From positions 399,097 to 463,096 of the forward strand of contig NZ_FNGG01000002.1 in NCBI RefSeq assembly GCF_900102915.1: a DNA stretch of 64,000 nucleotides, read 5' to 3'. Positions 55,813 to 63,826 of the stretch are shown in pieces (position 1 is the first letter of the stretch; each line of letters opens with the position of its first letter). The DNA comes from Salinimicrobium catena. Its GTDB lineage: Bacteria > Bacteroidota > Bacteroidia > Flavobacteriales > Flavobacteriaceae. Made by a program: the position numbers and the translations under genes. The notes beneath the pieces are model-generated. The model was not told where the DNA came from and did not search any database. It worked only from the letters and a program-made list of their open reading frames with translations.

Positions 55813-56271
55813 ATGCAAGCTACCGAACTCATCGAAAAACTGCCTTATTCCTATCCATTCCTGTACGTGGACGATCTTGAAGAAATAGGGGAAGAGGGAA
55901 TTACCGGTCACTATACCTTTCCCGAAAGCGCTTTTTATTACCAGGGACATTTTAAGAACAATCCGGTGACCCCGGGCGTGATCCTGGCAGAATGTATGGC
56001 GCAGATAGGAGTTGTTTGTTTAGGGATCAACCTGCTGCAAAAAGGAAAAGAAGTGGAAGAGCCTGAAGAGGAGAAGGAACTGCAGATAGCGATGAGCAAT
56101 GTTGACGTGGACTTTTTTCTGCCGGTCTTTCCCGGGGAAAGAGTCACGGTCACTTCTAAAAAAGAATATTTCCGGTTCAATAAATTGAAATGTAATGTCA
56201 AAATGAGAAATGAGGAAGGCAAGCTGGTGTGCAAAGGAGAGATCTCAGGAATGATCGTGGAAGATGAGTAG
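55813..56271 (+). CDS. FabZ-like 3-hydroxyacyl-ACP dehydratase (hotdog fold)
   Basis: A 152-residue hotdog protein. The active-site block reads YYQGHFKNNPVTPGVILAECMAQ in parts: the His in GHF and the Glu in PGVILAE match FabZ/FabA catalytic residues. The N-terminal LPYSYPFLYVDDLEE also follows FabZ (LPHRYPFLLVD). An acidic insert (EVEEPEEEKE, about 78-87) is unusual. It should dehydrate 3-hydroxyacyl-ACP in the dedicated acyl-chain line of the cluster. The gene overlaps the ketosynthase start by 8 bases. Confidence 0.9.
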   Translation: MQATELIEKLPYSYPFLYVDDLEEIGEEGITGHYTFPESAFYYQGHFKNNPVTPGVILAECMAQIGVVCLGINLLQKGKEVEEPEEEKELQIAMSNVDVDFFLPVFPGERVTVTSKKEYFRFNKLKCNVKMRNEEGKLVCKGEISGMIVEDE

Positions 56272-57544
56272 GAGAGTGGTGGTCACAGGCATGGGAGTCG
56301 CCGCGCCAAACGGAGTGGGGCTTGCGGCTTTTGAAGAGGCCCTGAGGGAAGGAAAAAGCGGGATCAGGTTTCAGCCTGAACTCGAAAAGCTGAACTTCAG
56401 TTGCCAGATCGCCGGGAAACCTGAAGTTTCCGAAGAATTACTAAAGCGATATTTTACTCCTCTTGAATTGAAAGGCCTAAACAGCAGCGGGATCTTTTAT
56501 GGCGTGATAGCAGGGATGGATGCCTGGAAAGACGCGGGACTGGATGCTGGAAACGAACAGGAAACCGACTGGGACAGCGGGATCATCTTTGGCACCGGAA
56601 TACTTGGTGTGGACAAATTTAGAGAAGCCATTCATTTGATCGATGAAGGCAGGGTACGCCGCCTGGGAAGCACCGGGGTGACGCAAACCATGGCCAGTGG
56701 GATAAGCGCTTTCCTGAACAGCAAGCTGGGCTGCGGCAATATGGTGAGCACAAATTCATCGGCCTGTACTACAGGTACCGAAGCTGTGATCATGGCTTAC
56801 GAACGGATCAAGTCGGGGCAGGCAAAAAGAATGCTCGCCGGCAGCTGCAGTGACAGCGGACCTTATATATGGGGAGGATTTGACGCCATGCGCATTTTGC
56901 CGCATCAATATAATGACAGCCCACAGGAAGGTTCAAGGCCAATGAGCGCCACGGCGGCAGGATTTGTGCCGGGGAGCGGAGCAGGGGCTTTAATGCTTGA
57001 AGACCTGGAATCGGCCAGAGAAAGAGGGGCAAAGATCTATGCCGAAGTACTTGGCGGGCACGTAAACAGCGGCGGGCAAAGGACCGGTGGAAGCATGACC
57101 GCTCCAAATTCTTTGGGAGTGCAGAAGTGCATTATAAAAGCTCTTGAAGATTCGAAGGTGCATCCGGAAGAGATCGATGCCATCAACGGCCATCTAACGG
57201 CAACCGCGATGGATGCTAAAGAAATGGAGAACTGGACTTCGGCCTTAAATAGAAAGGGTGAGGATTTTCCCATGATCAATAGCTTTAAAGGACTGACAGG
57301 GCACTGCCTTAGCGCCGCCGGCAGCATTGAATGTGTGGCAAGCGTACTTCAGGTAAAGAAGGATCTTGTTTTTGGGAATGTTAACAGCGAAGACCTGCAT
57401 CCGGATATTGAAAAGCAGGTCTCCCGGGACAGAATTCCGCAGAAGACCAAAGAACATCAGGTAAAAACTTTGATCAAGGCCAGTTTTGGTTTTGGAGACG
57501 TTAATGCGGTTGTCATATTCAGGAAACAAAAAAATGAACTATAA
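56264..57544 (+). CDS. FabF-like beta-ketoacyl-ACP synthase
   Basis: A 426-residue thiolase-fold ketosynthase. Catalytic Cys168 lies in NSSACTTGTEA. Two active-site His residues follow in NGHLTATAMD and KGLTGHCLSAAGS, so condensation activity should be intact. The first His motif deviates from the usual HGTGT (here HLTAT), which marks it as a specialised paralogue and not the housekeeping FabF. It would extend the acyl starter for the type III PKS. The ACP gene follows after 9 bases. Confidence 0.92.
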   Translation: MSRRVVVTGMGVAAPNGVGLAAFEEALREGKSGIRFQPELEKLNFSCQIAGKPEVSEELLKRYFTPLELKGLNSSGIFYGVIAGMDAWKDAGLDAGNEQETDWDSGIIFGTGILGVDKFREAIHLIDEGRVRRLGSTGVTQTMASGISAFLNSKLGCGNMVSTNSSACTTGTEAVIMAYERIKSGQAKRMLAGSCSDSGPYIWGGFDAMRILPHQYNDSPQEGSRPMSATAAGFVPGSGAGALMLEDLESARERGAKIYAEVLGGHVNSGGQRTGGSMTAPNSLGVQKCIIKALEDSKVHPEEIDAINGHLTATAMDAKEMENWTSALNRKGEDFPMINSFKGLTGHCLSAAGSIECVASVLQVKKDLVFGNVNSEDLHPDIEKQVSRDRIPQKTKEHQVKTLIKASFGFGDVNAVVIFRKQKNEL

Positions 57545-57553
57545 TTTTTAGTT

Positions 57554-57814
57554 ATGGAAACAAACGAAATTATTTACTGCCTTAAAAAGATCGTGAAGCC
57601 TTATGTGCAGAATGATCTTGCATTTCAGGATTTCAACATCAAAACTGATTTTACCCGGGACCTGGAGATCAATTCGGCGCACCTGGTAGATATAGTGCTT
57701 GATGTGGAAGATGAGTTCAATATTGCCATAGATAACCAGGCCATGGAAAACATGATGACCGTGGGAGATGCGGTGAAAATCATCAAAAAGAAACAGGTTA
57801 ACCATGATAGGTAA
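57554..57814 (+). CDS. Acyl carrier protein of the type III PKS cluster
   Basis: An 86-residue four-helix carrier protein. The phosphopantetheine site is Ser42 or so in LEINSAHLVDIVLDVEDEF: the usual Asp-Ser-Leu is Asn-Ser-Ala here. The acidic helix II after it (VDIVLDVEDEF) is typical for docking with partner enzymes. The altered motif and location mark it as a dedicated carrier, probably for the acyl starter. The 3' end overlaps the phosphopantetheinyl transferase gene by 11 bases, which suggests matched production. Confidence 0.92.
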   Translation: METNEIIYCLKKIVKPYVQNDLAFQDFNIKTDFTRDLEINSAHLVDIVLDVEDEFNIAIDNQAMENMMTVGDAVKIIKKKQVNHDR

Positions 57815-58385
57815 TGACGTGGTGGACCTAAAGGCTGCAGCAGCAGAAAGCGACTGGAGCCGAAAAGGTTTTCTGGAAAAGGTCTTTTCAGAAGAGGAGC
57901 GGGAGCTAATCTGCGCAGCTGCGGATCAGCATCAAATGGTGTGGCTGTTGTGGAGCATGAAAGAGGCAGCCTATAAGGCCCGGCAGCGGCATTTCAACCT
58001 GCCCAGGCGCCTAAACTGGCAACTGCTTCACTGTAATCTTGAAGAAATTAGCACGGGAAAAGCTTCAGGCGTGGTAAAAGTAGGTGCGGAGAAATATTTT
58101 ACTGCTTCAGGGATCACTTCAGAAAACATTCATACCACCGCAAGACCCAATTCCAAAATACCTCTCGAAAATTTCATTTTCGAGACCTCTTCCGCAGCAG
58201 CAAAAAATAAGCTTCTGCAGCAAACAGCTGATTTCCATTTCCTTCCTGTCGCCGATCTTCACTTCAGAAAAGATCTTCACGGCGTGCCCTATATCTCCTA
58301 CAAAAACGCTGAATTCTTCAACAGATTTTCCTTCTCAGACCATGGCAGGTATTCCGCTTTTTCTCTCTCGTTAAGAATCTCCTAA
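57804..58385 (+). CDS. 4'-phosphopantetheinyl transferase superfamily protein
   Basis: A 193-residue enzyme that moves phosphopantetheine from CoA to the Ser of a carrier protein. It has the metal-binding IGNDVVDL motif at the N-terminus and the WSMKEAAYKARQRH helix (WxxKEA), both needed for catalysis. The length lies between AcpS (about 125) and Sfp (about 225). It overlaps the ACP gene and is most likely its activator. It is the last gene of the cluster; the next gene has its own promoter. Confidence 0.9.
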   Translation: MIGNDVVDLKAAAAESDWSRKGFLEKVFSEEERELICAAADQHQMVWLLWSMKEAAYKARQRHFNLPRRLNWQLLHCNLEEISTGKASGVVKVGAEKYFTASGITSENIHTTARPNSKIPLENFIFETSSAAAKNKLLQQTADFHFLPVADLHFRKDLHGVPYISYKNAEFFNRFSFSDHGRYSAFSLSLRIS

Positions 58386-58410
58386 ATACCAGTTAAACAG
58401 TCCCAAAAAC

Positions 58411-58442
58411 TTTGGACGAATTTTGGTGCGGTCGTATATTTA
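58411..58442 (+). promoter_or_regulatory. Probable promoter of the MBL-like gene
   Basis: TTTG (58411-58414), a 20-base spacer and TATATTTA (58435-58442; one mismatch from TAnnTTTG). It lies in the 80-base gap after the phosphopantetheinyl transferase and separates the next gene from the biosynthetic operon. Confidence 0.5.
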
Positions 58443-58465
58443 ATTGAACCCAAAAATCAGATTAA

Positions 58466-59200
58466 ATGAAGTCCATTGATAAGAAAGAAGTGATTAGCAG
58501 CCAGTCGGCTGAGTTTATTAAGCAAGGTGAAGAAGGGAAGTTCCTAAAAATGGTTTCAGACACGTTTATCATCAAGACCGCGAACGGAACTCAGGGATAC
58601 GCTATAAGGCATTTGAACATGCACGATATGCTCCTGATTGATACCACAGGGGAGGGAGCCAAAGACGCGATCAAGCACCTGGTCGAGGAAGGATATAAGA
58701 TCAGTGCCATATTAATTACCAATAAGGAGGCGTTGAGAAACACCTATGCTTCCCTTAAGGAGATCTCACAGGATGCGGGCGGAGCTCCTATTTACAGTCA
58801 CCCCATGAATAACAGCGATTCATCTTTTGAGGTGAAGGACATCAATACAAAGAACAAGATCTTTGACCATTTTTCTATAAGTGTAGATGATTTTCCATCT
58901 GCTTCGGGCGAGAACTCTGTGATCTATTGCGATATCAATGAAGGGATGGTCTTTGCCGGGAATAGCGCTATTGGTGCTTCTTATGATGAGGATGGAGACA
59001 CGATAACCAGACCTGACCTAAAAAGCGAGAACAAAAATTTGAGCCTGGCCGAAAGCTGGAGAACCTATATCAGGGAATTCAGATATCTCTTTCCATACAA
59101 AGGAAAACCAAAGTTCAACCTTGAGGAAGGGGAGCAGACAGATCTGATCCAAAAGCTGGGCAGCACAAGTTACCCCGGGGGTGGAAATCCGAATCTGTAA
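58466..59200 (+). CDS. Possible degenerate MBL-fold protein
   Basis: A 244-residue protein, probably cytosolic, with no confident family. Order and spacing of some segments resemble a metallo-beta-lactamase fold: a HDMLLIDTTGEGA strand-turn, then GYKISAILITNKEALRN where HxHxDH would sit, GAPIYSHP, and a later strand EGMVFAGNSAIG in the GDTLF position. The metal-binding His cluster is not seen (NKEALR instead), so if the fold is right, hydrolase activity is probably lost. It has a promoter of its own after the PKS cluster, so a link to that pathway is uncertain. Confidence 0.6.
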   Translation: MKSIDKKEVISSQSAEFIKQGEEGKFLKMVSDTFIIKTANGTQGYAIRHLNMHDMLLIDTTGEGAKDAIKHLVEEGYKISAILITNKEALRNTYASLKEISQDAGGAPIYSHPMNNSDSSFEVKDINTKNKIFDHFSISVDDFPSASGENSVIYCDINEGMVFAGNSAIGASYDEDGDTITRPDLKSENKNLSLAESWRTYIREFRYLFPYKGKPKFNLEEGEQTDLIQKLGSTSYPGGGNPNL

Positions 59201-59208
59201 AAAAGATC

Positions 59209-59230
59209 TTTCAGCTTGAAATAGCTGAAA
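59209..59230. terminator. Hairpin between convergent genes
   Basis: TTTCAGCT (59209-59216) pairs perfectly with AGCTGAAA (59223-59230). Read on the minus strand a T-rich run follows, so it could terminate the membrane-protein transcript; on the plus strand no T run follows. Confidence 0.5.
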
Positions 59231-59245
59231 AACAGGAAATAAGTT

Positions 59246-59339
59246 AAGGACTATACCTGAAGTTGATTTACTTTATCCTCGATTTTATTTTGATGAAATT
59301 CTGGACCAGGTTCAAAAATTTGCTTCTCGCATAGTCCTT
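59246..59339. repeat. Intergenic segment bounded by 9-base inverted repeats
   Basis: AAGGACTAT (59246-59254) and ATAGTCCTT (59331-59339) are exact inverted repeats 76 bases apart, just after the stop region of the minus-strand gene. They could form the base of a long structured 3' end or be the relic of a tiny mobile element. No other copy was noticed in the window. Confidence 0.4.
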
Positions 59340-59340
59340 T

Positions 59341-59973
59341 CTATTTGTTTACTTCATCCTCAGCCTCTTTTACTTTTTTCTTCCGTTTTTGTTCTTCTTC
59401 CTCATTCTCCTCTTCATTTTGATCATCTTCAACTTCATTATCGTCTTCGTCGTGCTCCACCAGAGGATGATCTGTTTGTTTGAATCCCACAATGGCAATA
59501 ACATTGGAAATGGTTCCGTAGAGCATGGTTACCACCGCAATAAATCCGCCTCCTAAAATGGAAGCCATCCCCAAACTAATGTAATAAACAATGGAGTACC
59601 AGGAGGTAGGAACTTCTTTTGATTCGGTGATGGGCAGGTTTAGAAATAGAAAAGTGACCACGGCTGCCACGATCAAAATGGTATCTGTTCTTGCTACCAT
59701 GAGCACATGATTGTAATGTGCATTAGACAACTTTGACCTGGCAGAGCGGCTAAGACTTAGGAGTGTAAGCATAAGGGCCAGAATGGTAGAAGACCCCAGG
59801 ATGACGGTATTACACAGCATGTTGATACCAGAAAGAGAGGAGGTGAGGAGGGCCTTAGCTTCATATCCTGAAACTTCCCCCAAAATATAGGTTCCTACAC
59901 CCATGATTATAGTGGAGACAGCTCCTCCAACAAAAGCGCGTTTGATTATCGGACTCATATGGAATTTTGGCAT
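59341..59973 (-). CDS. Membrane protein with highly acidic C-terminal tail
   Basis: A 210-residue protein of unrecognised family with four hydrophobic segments (about 15-32, 48-72, 93-112 and 125-160) and a cytosolic-looking tail from about 172, made almost only of Glu, Asp, Asn and Lys. No signal peptide is needed and no catalytic motif is seen. Starts at ATG 59973; ATG 59958 is an alternative. It is divergent from the aconitase gene. A perfect 7-base hairpin (59984-60005) lies just upstream of its start. Confidence 0.8.
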   Translation of the reverse strand: MPKFHMSPIIKRAFVGGAVSTIIMGVGTYILGEVSGYEAKALLTSSLSGINMLCNTVILGSSTILALMLTLLSLSRSARSKLSNAHYNHVLMVARTDTILIVAAVVTFLFLNLPITESKEVPTSWYSIVYYISLGMASILGGGFIAVVTMLYGTISNVIAIVGFKQTDHPLVEHDEDDNEVEDDQNEEENEEEEQKRKKKVKEAEDEVNK

Positions 59974-60086
59974 TAGTACAGGTCCTGAAAATTAAAAGTT
60001 TCAGGTTCATTTTAGCCTAAGATATTGTTAAACCACCTATTTGTCTTTCTGAATTTTGATAAATTATAAGAAAAATAAGCCGAATT

Positions 60087-62123
60087 ATGTCCAAACTAAA
60101 TGTTACTCAAAAACTTATAAAAGACCATCTGTTAGAGGGGGAAATGACTCCCGGAAAAGAGATAGGTATAAAGATAGATCAGGCTCTCTTACAGGATGCC
60201 ACCGGTACCCTGGTGCAACTGGAACTGGAGGCCATGGGACTGGACAAGGCCAAGACCGAAGTCGCAGTACAATATGTTGATCACAACCTTTTACAGACCG
60301 ATTTTAAAAATGCCGATGACCACGCTTTTTTGCTTTCGGCGTCGCAACGCTTTGGAATATGGTACAGCAGGCCCGGAAACGGGGTGAGCCATCCCGTGCA
60401 CATGGAGCGTTTCGGGAAGCCGGGTAAGACAATGGTAGGATCTGACAGTCACACTCCCGCAGCCGGTTCTCTAGGAATGCTGGCTATAGGTACCGGAGGC
60501 CTGGATGTGGCGGCAGCCATAGCCGGGCAACCTTACTTTGTAAAAATGCCACAGGTAATGGGAGTGAAGCTCACCGGGAAAATGCCCGACTGGGTAAGTG
60601 CCAAGGATGTGATCCTGGAAATGCTTCGCCGCTATGATGTTAAAGGAGGAGTTGGAAAAGTGATCGAATATTACGGTCCCGGCTTAAAAGAACTCAGCGC
60701 CATGGACAGGCACGTGATCGCCAATATGGGCGCCGAACTTGGTGCTACCACTACCGTTTTTCCTAGTGATGAAATCACCAAAAAATTCCTGAAAAGCCAG
60801 GGAAGGGAAGAGGACTGGACAGAACTTCTTGCCGATGAAGGCTGCAGCTATGATCTTGAAGACGAGATAGTGCTGGATGACCTTATCCCTTTAATTGCAT
60901 TACCTACCAGCCCCGGGAACGTGGTGCCGGTGAGTGAGGTAGCCGGAAAGAAGATAGGCCAGGTGGTAATTGGATCTTCAGCCAATCCGGGAATAAGGGA
61001 TTTTTGGACAGCAGGAGCCATAGTAGCCGGAAAAGCTACCCGGGAGGAGGTTTCTTTTGATATTAATCCTACTTCCAGGCAAATGATCCAGAATTTGATC
61101 GCCAATAAAGGCTTTGAAAATCTTATTGCTGCCGGAGCCCGTTTTCACCAGTCCGGTTGTATGGGCTGTATAGGAATGGGACAGGCACCCGCATCAGACA
61201 GCATAAGTTTGAGAACCATGCCCCGGAATTTCCCCAGCCGTTCGGGAACCGAAGATGATCAGGTTCATCTCTGCAGCCCCGAAACCGCGGCAGCTTCGGC
61301 TTTGACCGGCGAGATCACCGATCCACGGGACCTGGAGAAGCTGTACGACATGAAATATCCTAAATATGAATATCCGGAAAAAGAGATCATCAATACCATG
61401 ATGCTGGTAAAACCACCCGAAGACGGATCTCATGTGGAACTTCAGAAGGGACCGAACATCAAATCCCTGCCGTATATAGATCCGCTGCATGATTGTTATG
61501 ATGTTCCAGTGCTGCTAAAAATGGGAGATAACATCTCTACAGATGAGATCTTGAGAGCAGGAGCAGAGGTATTGCCTTTCCGAAGTAATTTACCCGAAAT
61601 CAGTAAATTTTCCTATTCGGTAATAGATCACTCTTTTTACGACCGGGCACAACAGGCCAAGATCGATTTTGGAGGACACATAGTGGTCGCAAAAGATAAT
61701 TATGCCCAGGGTTCGAGTAGAGAGCATGCCGCACTGGCACCCAAGTTTTTAGGACAGGTAGCGGTGATCGCTAATTCCTATGCACGAATCGCCTGGCAGA
61801 ACCTTGTTAATTTCGGTATTTTACCTTTGGAATTCATAGATCTTGCCGATTATGATAAAATTGAACAGGGCGATCTGGTTAGTTTCAAAAATCTGCAGGA
61901 AGATGTGAGAAACAGGAATAACATCAAGGTGCTTATCGAAAAAGAGGAAACAGGAGCCGAACCCATTGAGATCGAGACAAAACATTCCATGAGTGACAGG
62001 CAGATACAGGTATTGCTTAAAGGTGGAATTATCAATGAGTTCAAAGAACAGTTAAAGAATAAAGACGTGCATGCCGTAAAAGAAAACACGGTTACAGGCA
62101 ATGAACGGAAACAGGTAAAATGA
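60087..62123 (+). CDS. Aconitase-family hydratase (Aquifex type)
   Basis: A 678-residue aconitase-superfamily enzyme, shorter than the 750-residue mitochondrial type. It has GSDSHTPAAGSLGMLA and AAIAGQPYF in the core, two cluster cysteines (358 and 361) in SGCMGCIGMG, and the swivel-domain substrate motif GSSREHAAL. The third cluster cysteine of classical aconitase (GSCTNS) aligns with Ser298 in GSSANPG. The expected reaction is citrate to isocitrate through cis-aconitate in the TCA cycle; a different hydroxyacid is possible. It has its own leader, divergent from the membrane protein, and a terminator follows. Confidence 0.88.
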   Translation: MSKLNVTQKLIKDHLLEGEMTPGKEIGIKIDQALLQDATGTLVQLELEAMGLDKAKTEVAVQYVDHNLLQTDFKNADDHAFLLSASQRFGIWYSRPGNGVSHPVHMERFGKPGKTMVGSDSHTPAAGSLGMLAIGTGGLDVAAAIAGQPYFVKMPQVMGVKLTGKMPDWVSAKDVILEMLRRYDVKGGVGKVIEYYGPGLKELSAMDRHVIANMGAELGATTTVFPSDEITKKFLKSQGREEDWTELLADEGCSYDLEDEIVLDDLIPLIALPTSPGNVVPVSEVAGKKIGQVVIGSSANPGIRDFWTAGAIVAGKATREEVSFDINPTSRQMIQNLIANKGFENLIAAGARFHQSGCMGCIGMGQAPASDSISLRTMPRNFPSRSGTEDDQVHLCSPETAAASALTGEITDPRDLEKLYDMKYPKYEYPEKEIINTMMLVKPPEDGSHVELQKGPNIKSLPYIDPLHDCYDVPVLLKMGDNISTDEILRAGAEVLPFRSNLPEISKFSYSVIDHSFYDRAQQAKIDFGGHIVVAKDNYAQGSSREHAALAPKFLGQVAVIANSYARIAWQNLVNFGILPLEFIDLADYDKIEQGDLVSFKNLQEDVRNRNNIKVLIEKEETGAEPIEIETKHSMSDRQIQVLLKGGIINEFKEQLKNKDVHAVKENTVTGNERKQVK

Positions 62124-62146
62124 TTTGTAGCATAACTTGAAATTTT

Positions 62147-62173
62147 AAGGCCGGAAAAGTTCCTGCCTTTTTG
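62147..62173. terminator. Terminator between aconitase and CDF genes
   Basis: AAGGC-C-GGAA pairs with TTCC-T-GCCTT (62147-62156 with 62160-62169; one mismatch), followed by a T run. The A-rich left side fits use by both convergent genes. Confidence 0.65.
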
Positions 62174-62177
62174 TTGA

Positions 62178-63098
62178 TCAAGCTCTTGAACTAAGGTCTG
62201 TGGTTTGAATATAAACCTGCTTGATCTTGGGCTGTTGGTGCTTGATCTCAAGGCGCAGGCTTTCCATGGTGCGCTCTGCCTGTTCCAGGTTGAGTTCATC
62301 AATCAAGTCTATCTCTAGAACGAGCAGAATATTATTTGGTCCAAAATGCATGGTCTGGGGCAGGTTCCAGTCTTTAATATTTATATTTTTTGACAGGATC
62401 TTTTCAACCACCGATATGGTTTCGGGGGTAGCGCTTTCACCCAGTAACAAACCTTTGCTTTCGTGGGCCAGGAAGGTGGCGACTCCCAGCAGGAGCAAAC
62501 CAATCAATACAGACGCGCCCCCGTCAATGTATGGATTTTGAAGCTGCTGTGAGAGAAAAACCCCTAAGAGGGCAATGGACAATCCGATCACAGCTGCTGT
62601 GTCTTCAATGATCACTGCAAAAGTGGCCGCATCTTTACTCTTAATAATGTTCCTTATGAGATTTCGCTTGTTCTTTCGGGATTTATTGAAGGTCTTGAGC
62701 GCCATATAGAGAGCAATGCCTTCAAACAGTATAGCTGCGGAAAGAACTCCGTAGTTCCAGGCAGGATCTTCAATTACATGCGGATCCTGAAGAGCATGAA
62801 TACCCTCGTAAAGAGCGAAACCACCGCCCAGGGCGAAGATGAGTACACTTACCACGAAACTCCAGAAATAGACTTCTTTCCCGTACCCAAAAGGATGCAT
62901 GTCATCGGGTTTTTGTTTAGATCTTTTTATTCCCAGGAGCAAGAGCAACCCGTTACCGGTATCAACGAGGGAATGAATGCCCTCAGCCATCATAGCAGAA
63001 CTGCCGGTGAAAGAGGCCGCGATGAATTTGCTCACGGCAATTAAAGTGTTTGCTCCAATAGCGCCGTAAATCGCAATTTTTGATCCTCCTGCTGCCAC
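62178..63098 (-). CDS. Cation diffusion facilitator family transporter
   Basis: A 306-residue inner-membrane metal exporter of the CDF (ZitB/FieF/MMT) family with about six helices. The helix 2 site has AEGIHSLVDTGNG and helix 5 has AVIIEDTAAVIG, which hold the conserved metal-binding acidic residues; HPFGYGKEVYFWS is a family signature. A cytosolic C-terminal domain (about 215-300) is the usual dimerisation part. It probably exports Zn2+, Fe2+ or Mn2+ in exchange for protons; the metal cannot be told. GTG start at 63098. Confidence 0.92.
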   Translation of the reverse strand: MAAGGSKIAIYGAIGANTLIAVSKFIAASFTGSSAMMAEGIHSLVDTGNGLLLLLGIKRSKQKPDDMHPFGYGKEVYFWSFVVSVLIFALGGGFALYEGIHALQDPHVIEDPAWNYGVLSAAILFEGIALYMALKTFNKSRKNKRNLIRNIIKSKDAATFAVIIEDTAAVIGLSIALLGVFLSQQLQNPYIDGGASVLIGLLLLGVATFLAHESKGLLLGESATPETISVVEKILSKNINIKDWNLPQTMHFGPNNILLVLEIDLIDELNLEQAERTMESLRLEIKHQQPKIKQVYIQTTDLSSRA

Positions 63099-63265
63099 AA
63101 ATATGCTTTTTTTAGAAAATTACAATATTATAAAGGAACAGCAGAGGCAGAAAAACGGGTTTTACAAAGATTTAATATATGAAAGGAGGGAGGAATGTGA
63201 TTTTAAAGTGATTATCAAGTTGCAAGTGCTTCAAATTTCTTAAATTAAGATATAAATTAAGTGCG

Positions 63266-63820
63266 ATGAATCTTACTAACATACAAATGCATAAAGGAAA
63301 CAGGGCAATCAAGATATTTTTCTTACCCGTGCTGCTGATGTTGCTGATCTCCTGCGGAAGTGGAAAGAAGTCAGCTTTTACCCAGATCAATGATTATCAA
63401 GAGTTAAGGGAAGCAGTTTATAACGGGGAATTTGAAATAGAGAACCAGTGGGCGTATCCGGTGAGTGGCAGCATGATAGACCTACTGAGTAATCCGAATT
63501 ATCTCAGGATGAAAAATGACAGTGTAGACCTGTTTCTGCCATATTTTGGAGTGCGGCATATGGGAGGTGATTATGGCGGCCGTGAAGGGGGAATAAAATA
63601 TAAAGGCGTGGCTGAAGATCTGGAGATAGATGAGGCTAATGATGAATCAAAAATAGAAATCACATTCGAAGCTGAAGAAGGCACCGAAAACTACAATTTC
63701 AGGATCACATTATTTCCAAATGGTAACGCGTCAACTCATGTAACAAGTTCCGAAAGAAATTCTATTTCTTATAGAGGAATCGTAAAAGGAAAATCAACAG
63801 GAACAGAAGAGGAACGGTAG
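63266..63820 (+). CDS. DUF4251 lipoprotein
   Basis: A 184-residue envelope lipoprotein. A hydrophobic signal segment ends in the lipobox LLISCGS, so the Cys should be lipidated. The mature part matches DUF4251 (YNGEFEIENQWAYPVSGS, LPYFGVRHMGGDYGGREGGIKY), a Bacteroidota family of unknown function with a beta-rich fold. Start ATG 63266; ATG 63287 (MHKGNRA) is an alternative and would give a more typical signal peptide. No neighbour suggests a role. Confidence 0.87.
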   Translation: MNLTNIQMHKGNRAIKIFFLPVLLMLLISCGSGKKSAFTQINDYQELREAVYNGEFEIENQWAYPVSGSMIDLLSNPNYLRMKNDSVDLFLPYFGVRHMGGDYGGREGGIKYKGVAEDLEIDEANDESKIEITFEAEEGTENYNFRITLFPNGNASTHVTSSERNSISYRGIVKGKSTGTEEER

Positions 63821-63826
63821 AAAGAT

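Larger units (their letters stand above)
52126..58385 (+). other. Type III polyketide / dedicated fatty-acid biosynthetic gene cluster
   Basis: Eight genes on one strand with overlaps or gaps of 10 bases or less: flavoprotein, methyltransferase, type III PKS, FabI/FabL-like reductase, FabZ-like dehydratase, FabF-like ketosynthase, ACP and phosphopantetheinyl transferase. Known parallels: srsABC of Streptomyces (type III PKS, methyltransferase, flavin hydroxylase) makes methylated phenolic lipids and alkylquinones; Azotobacter ArsA/ArsD load acyl chains directly on type III PKSs. By inference the last five proteins prepare an acyl starter on the private ACP, the PKS extends and cyclises it, and the first two tailor the ring. 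A ketoreductase and malonyl transferase are missing and may be shared with the housekeeping pathway. Confidence 0.85.

Noticed and set aside
52126-58385. Flexirubin (dialkylresorcinol) or aryl-polyene cluster
   Set aside because: Those use DarA/DarB-type or multiple ketosynthases and ammonia-lyase, acyltransferase and transporter genes that are absent; the ring-forming enzyme here is a type III PKS.
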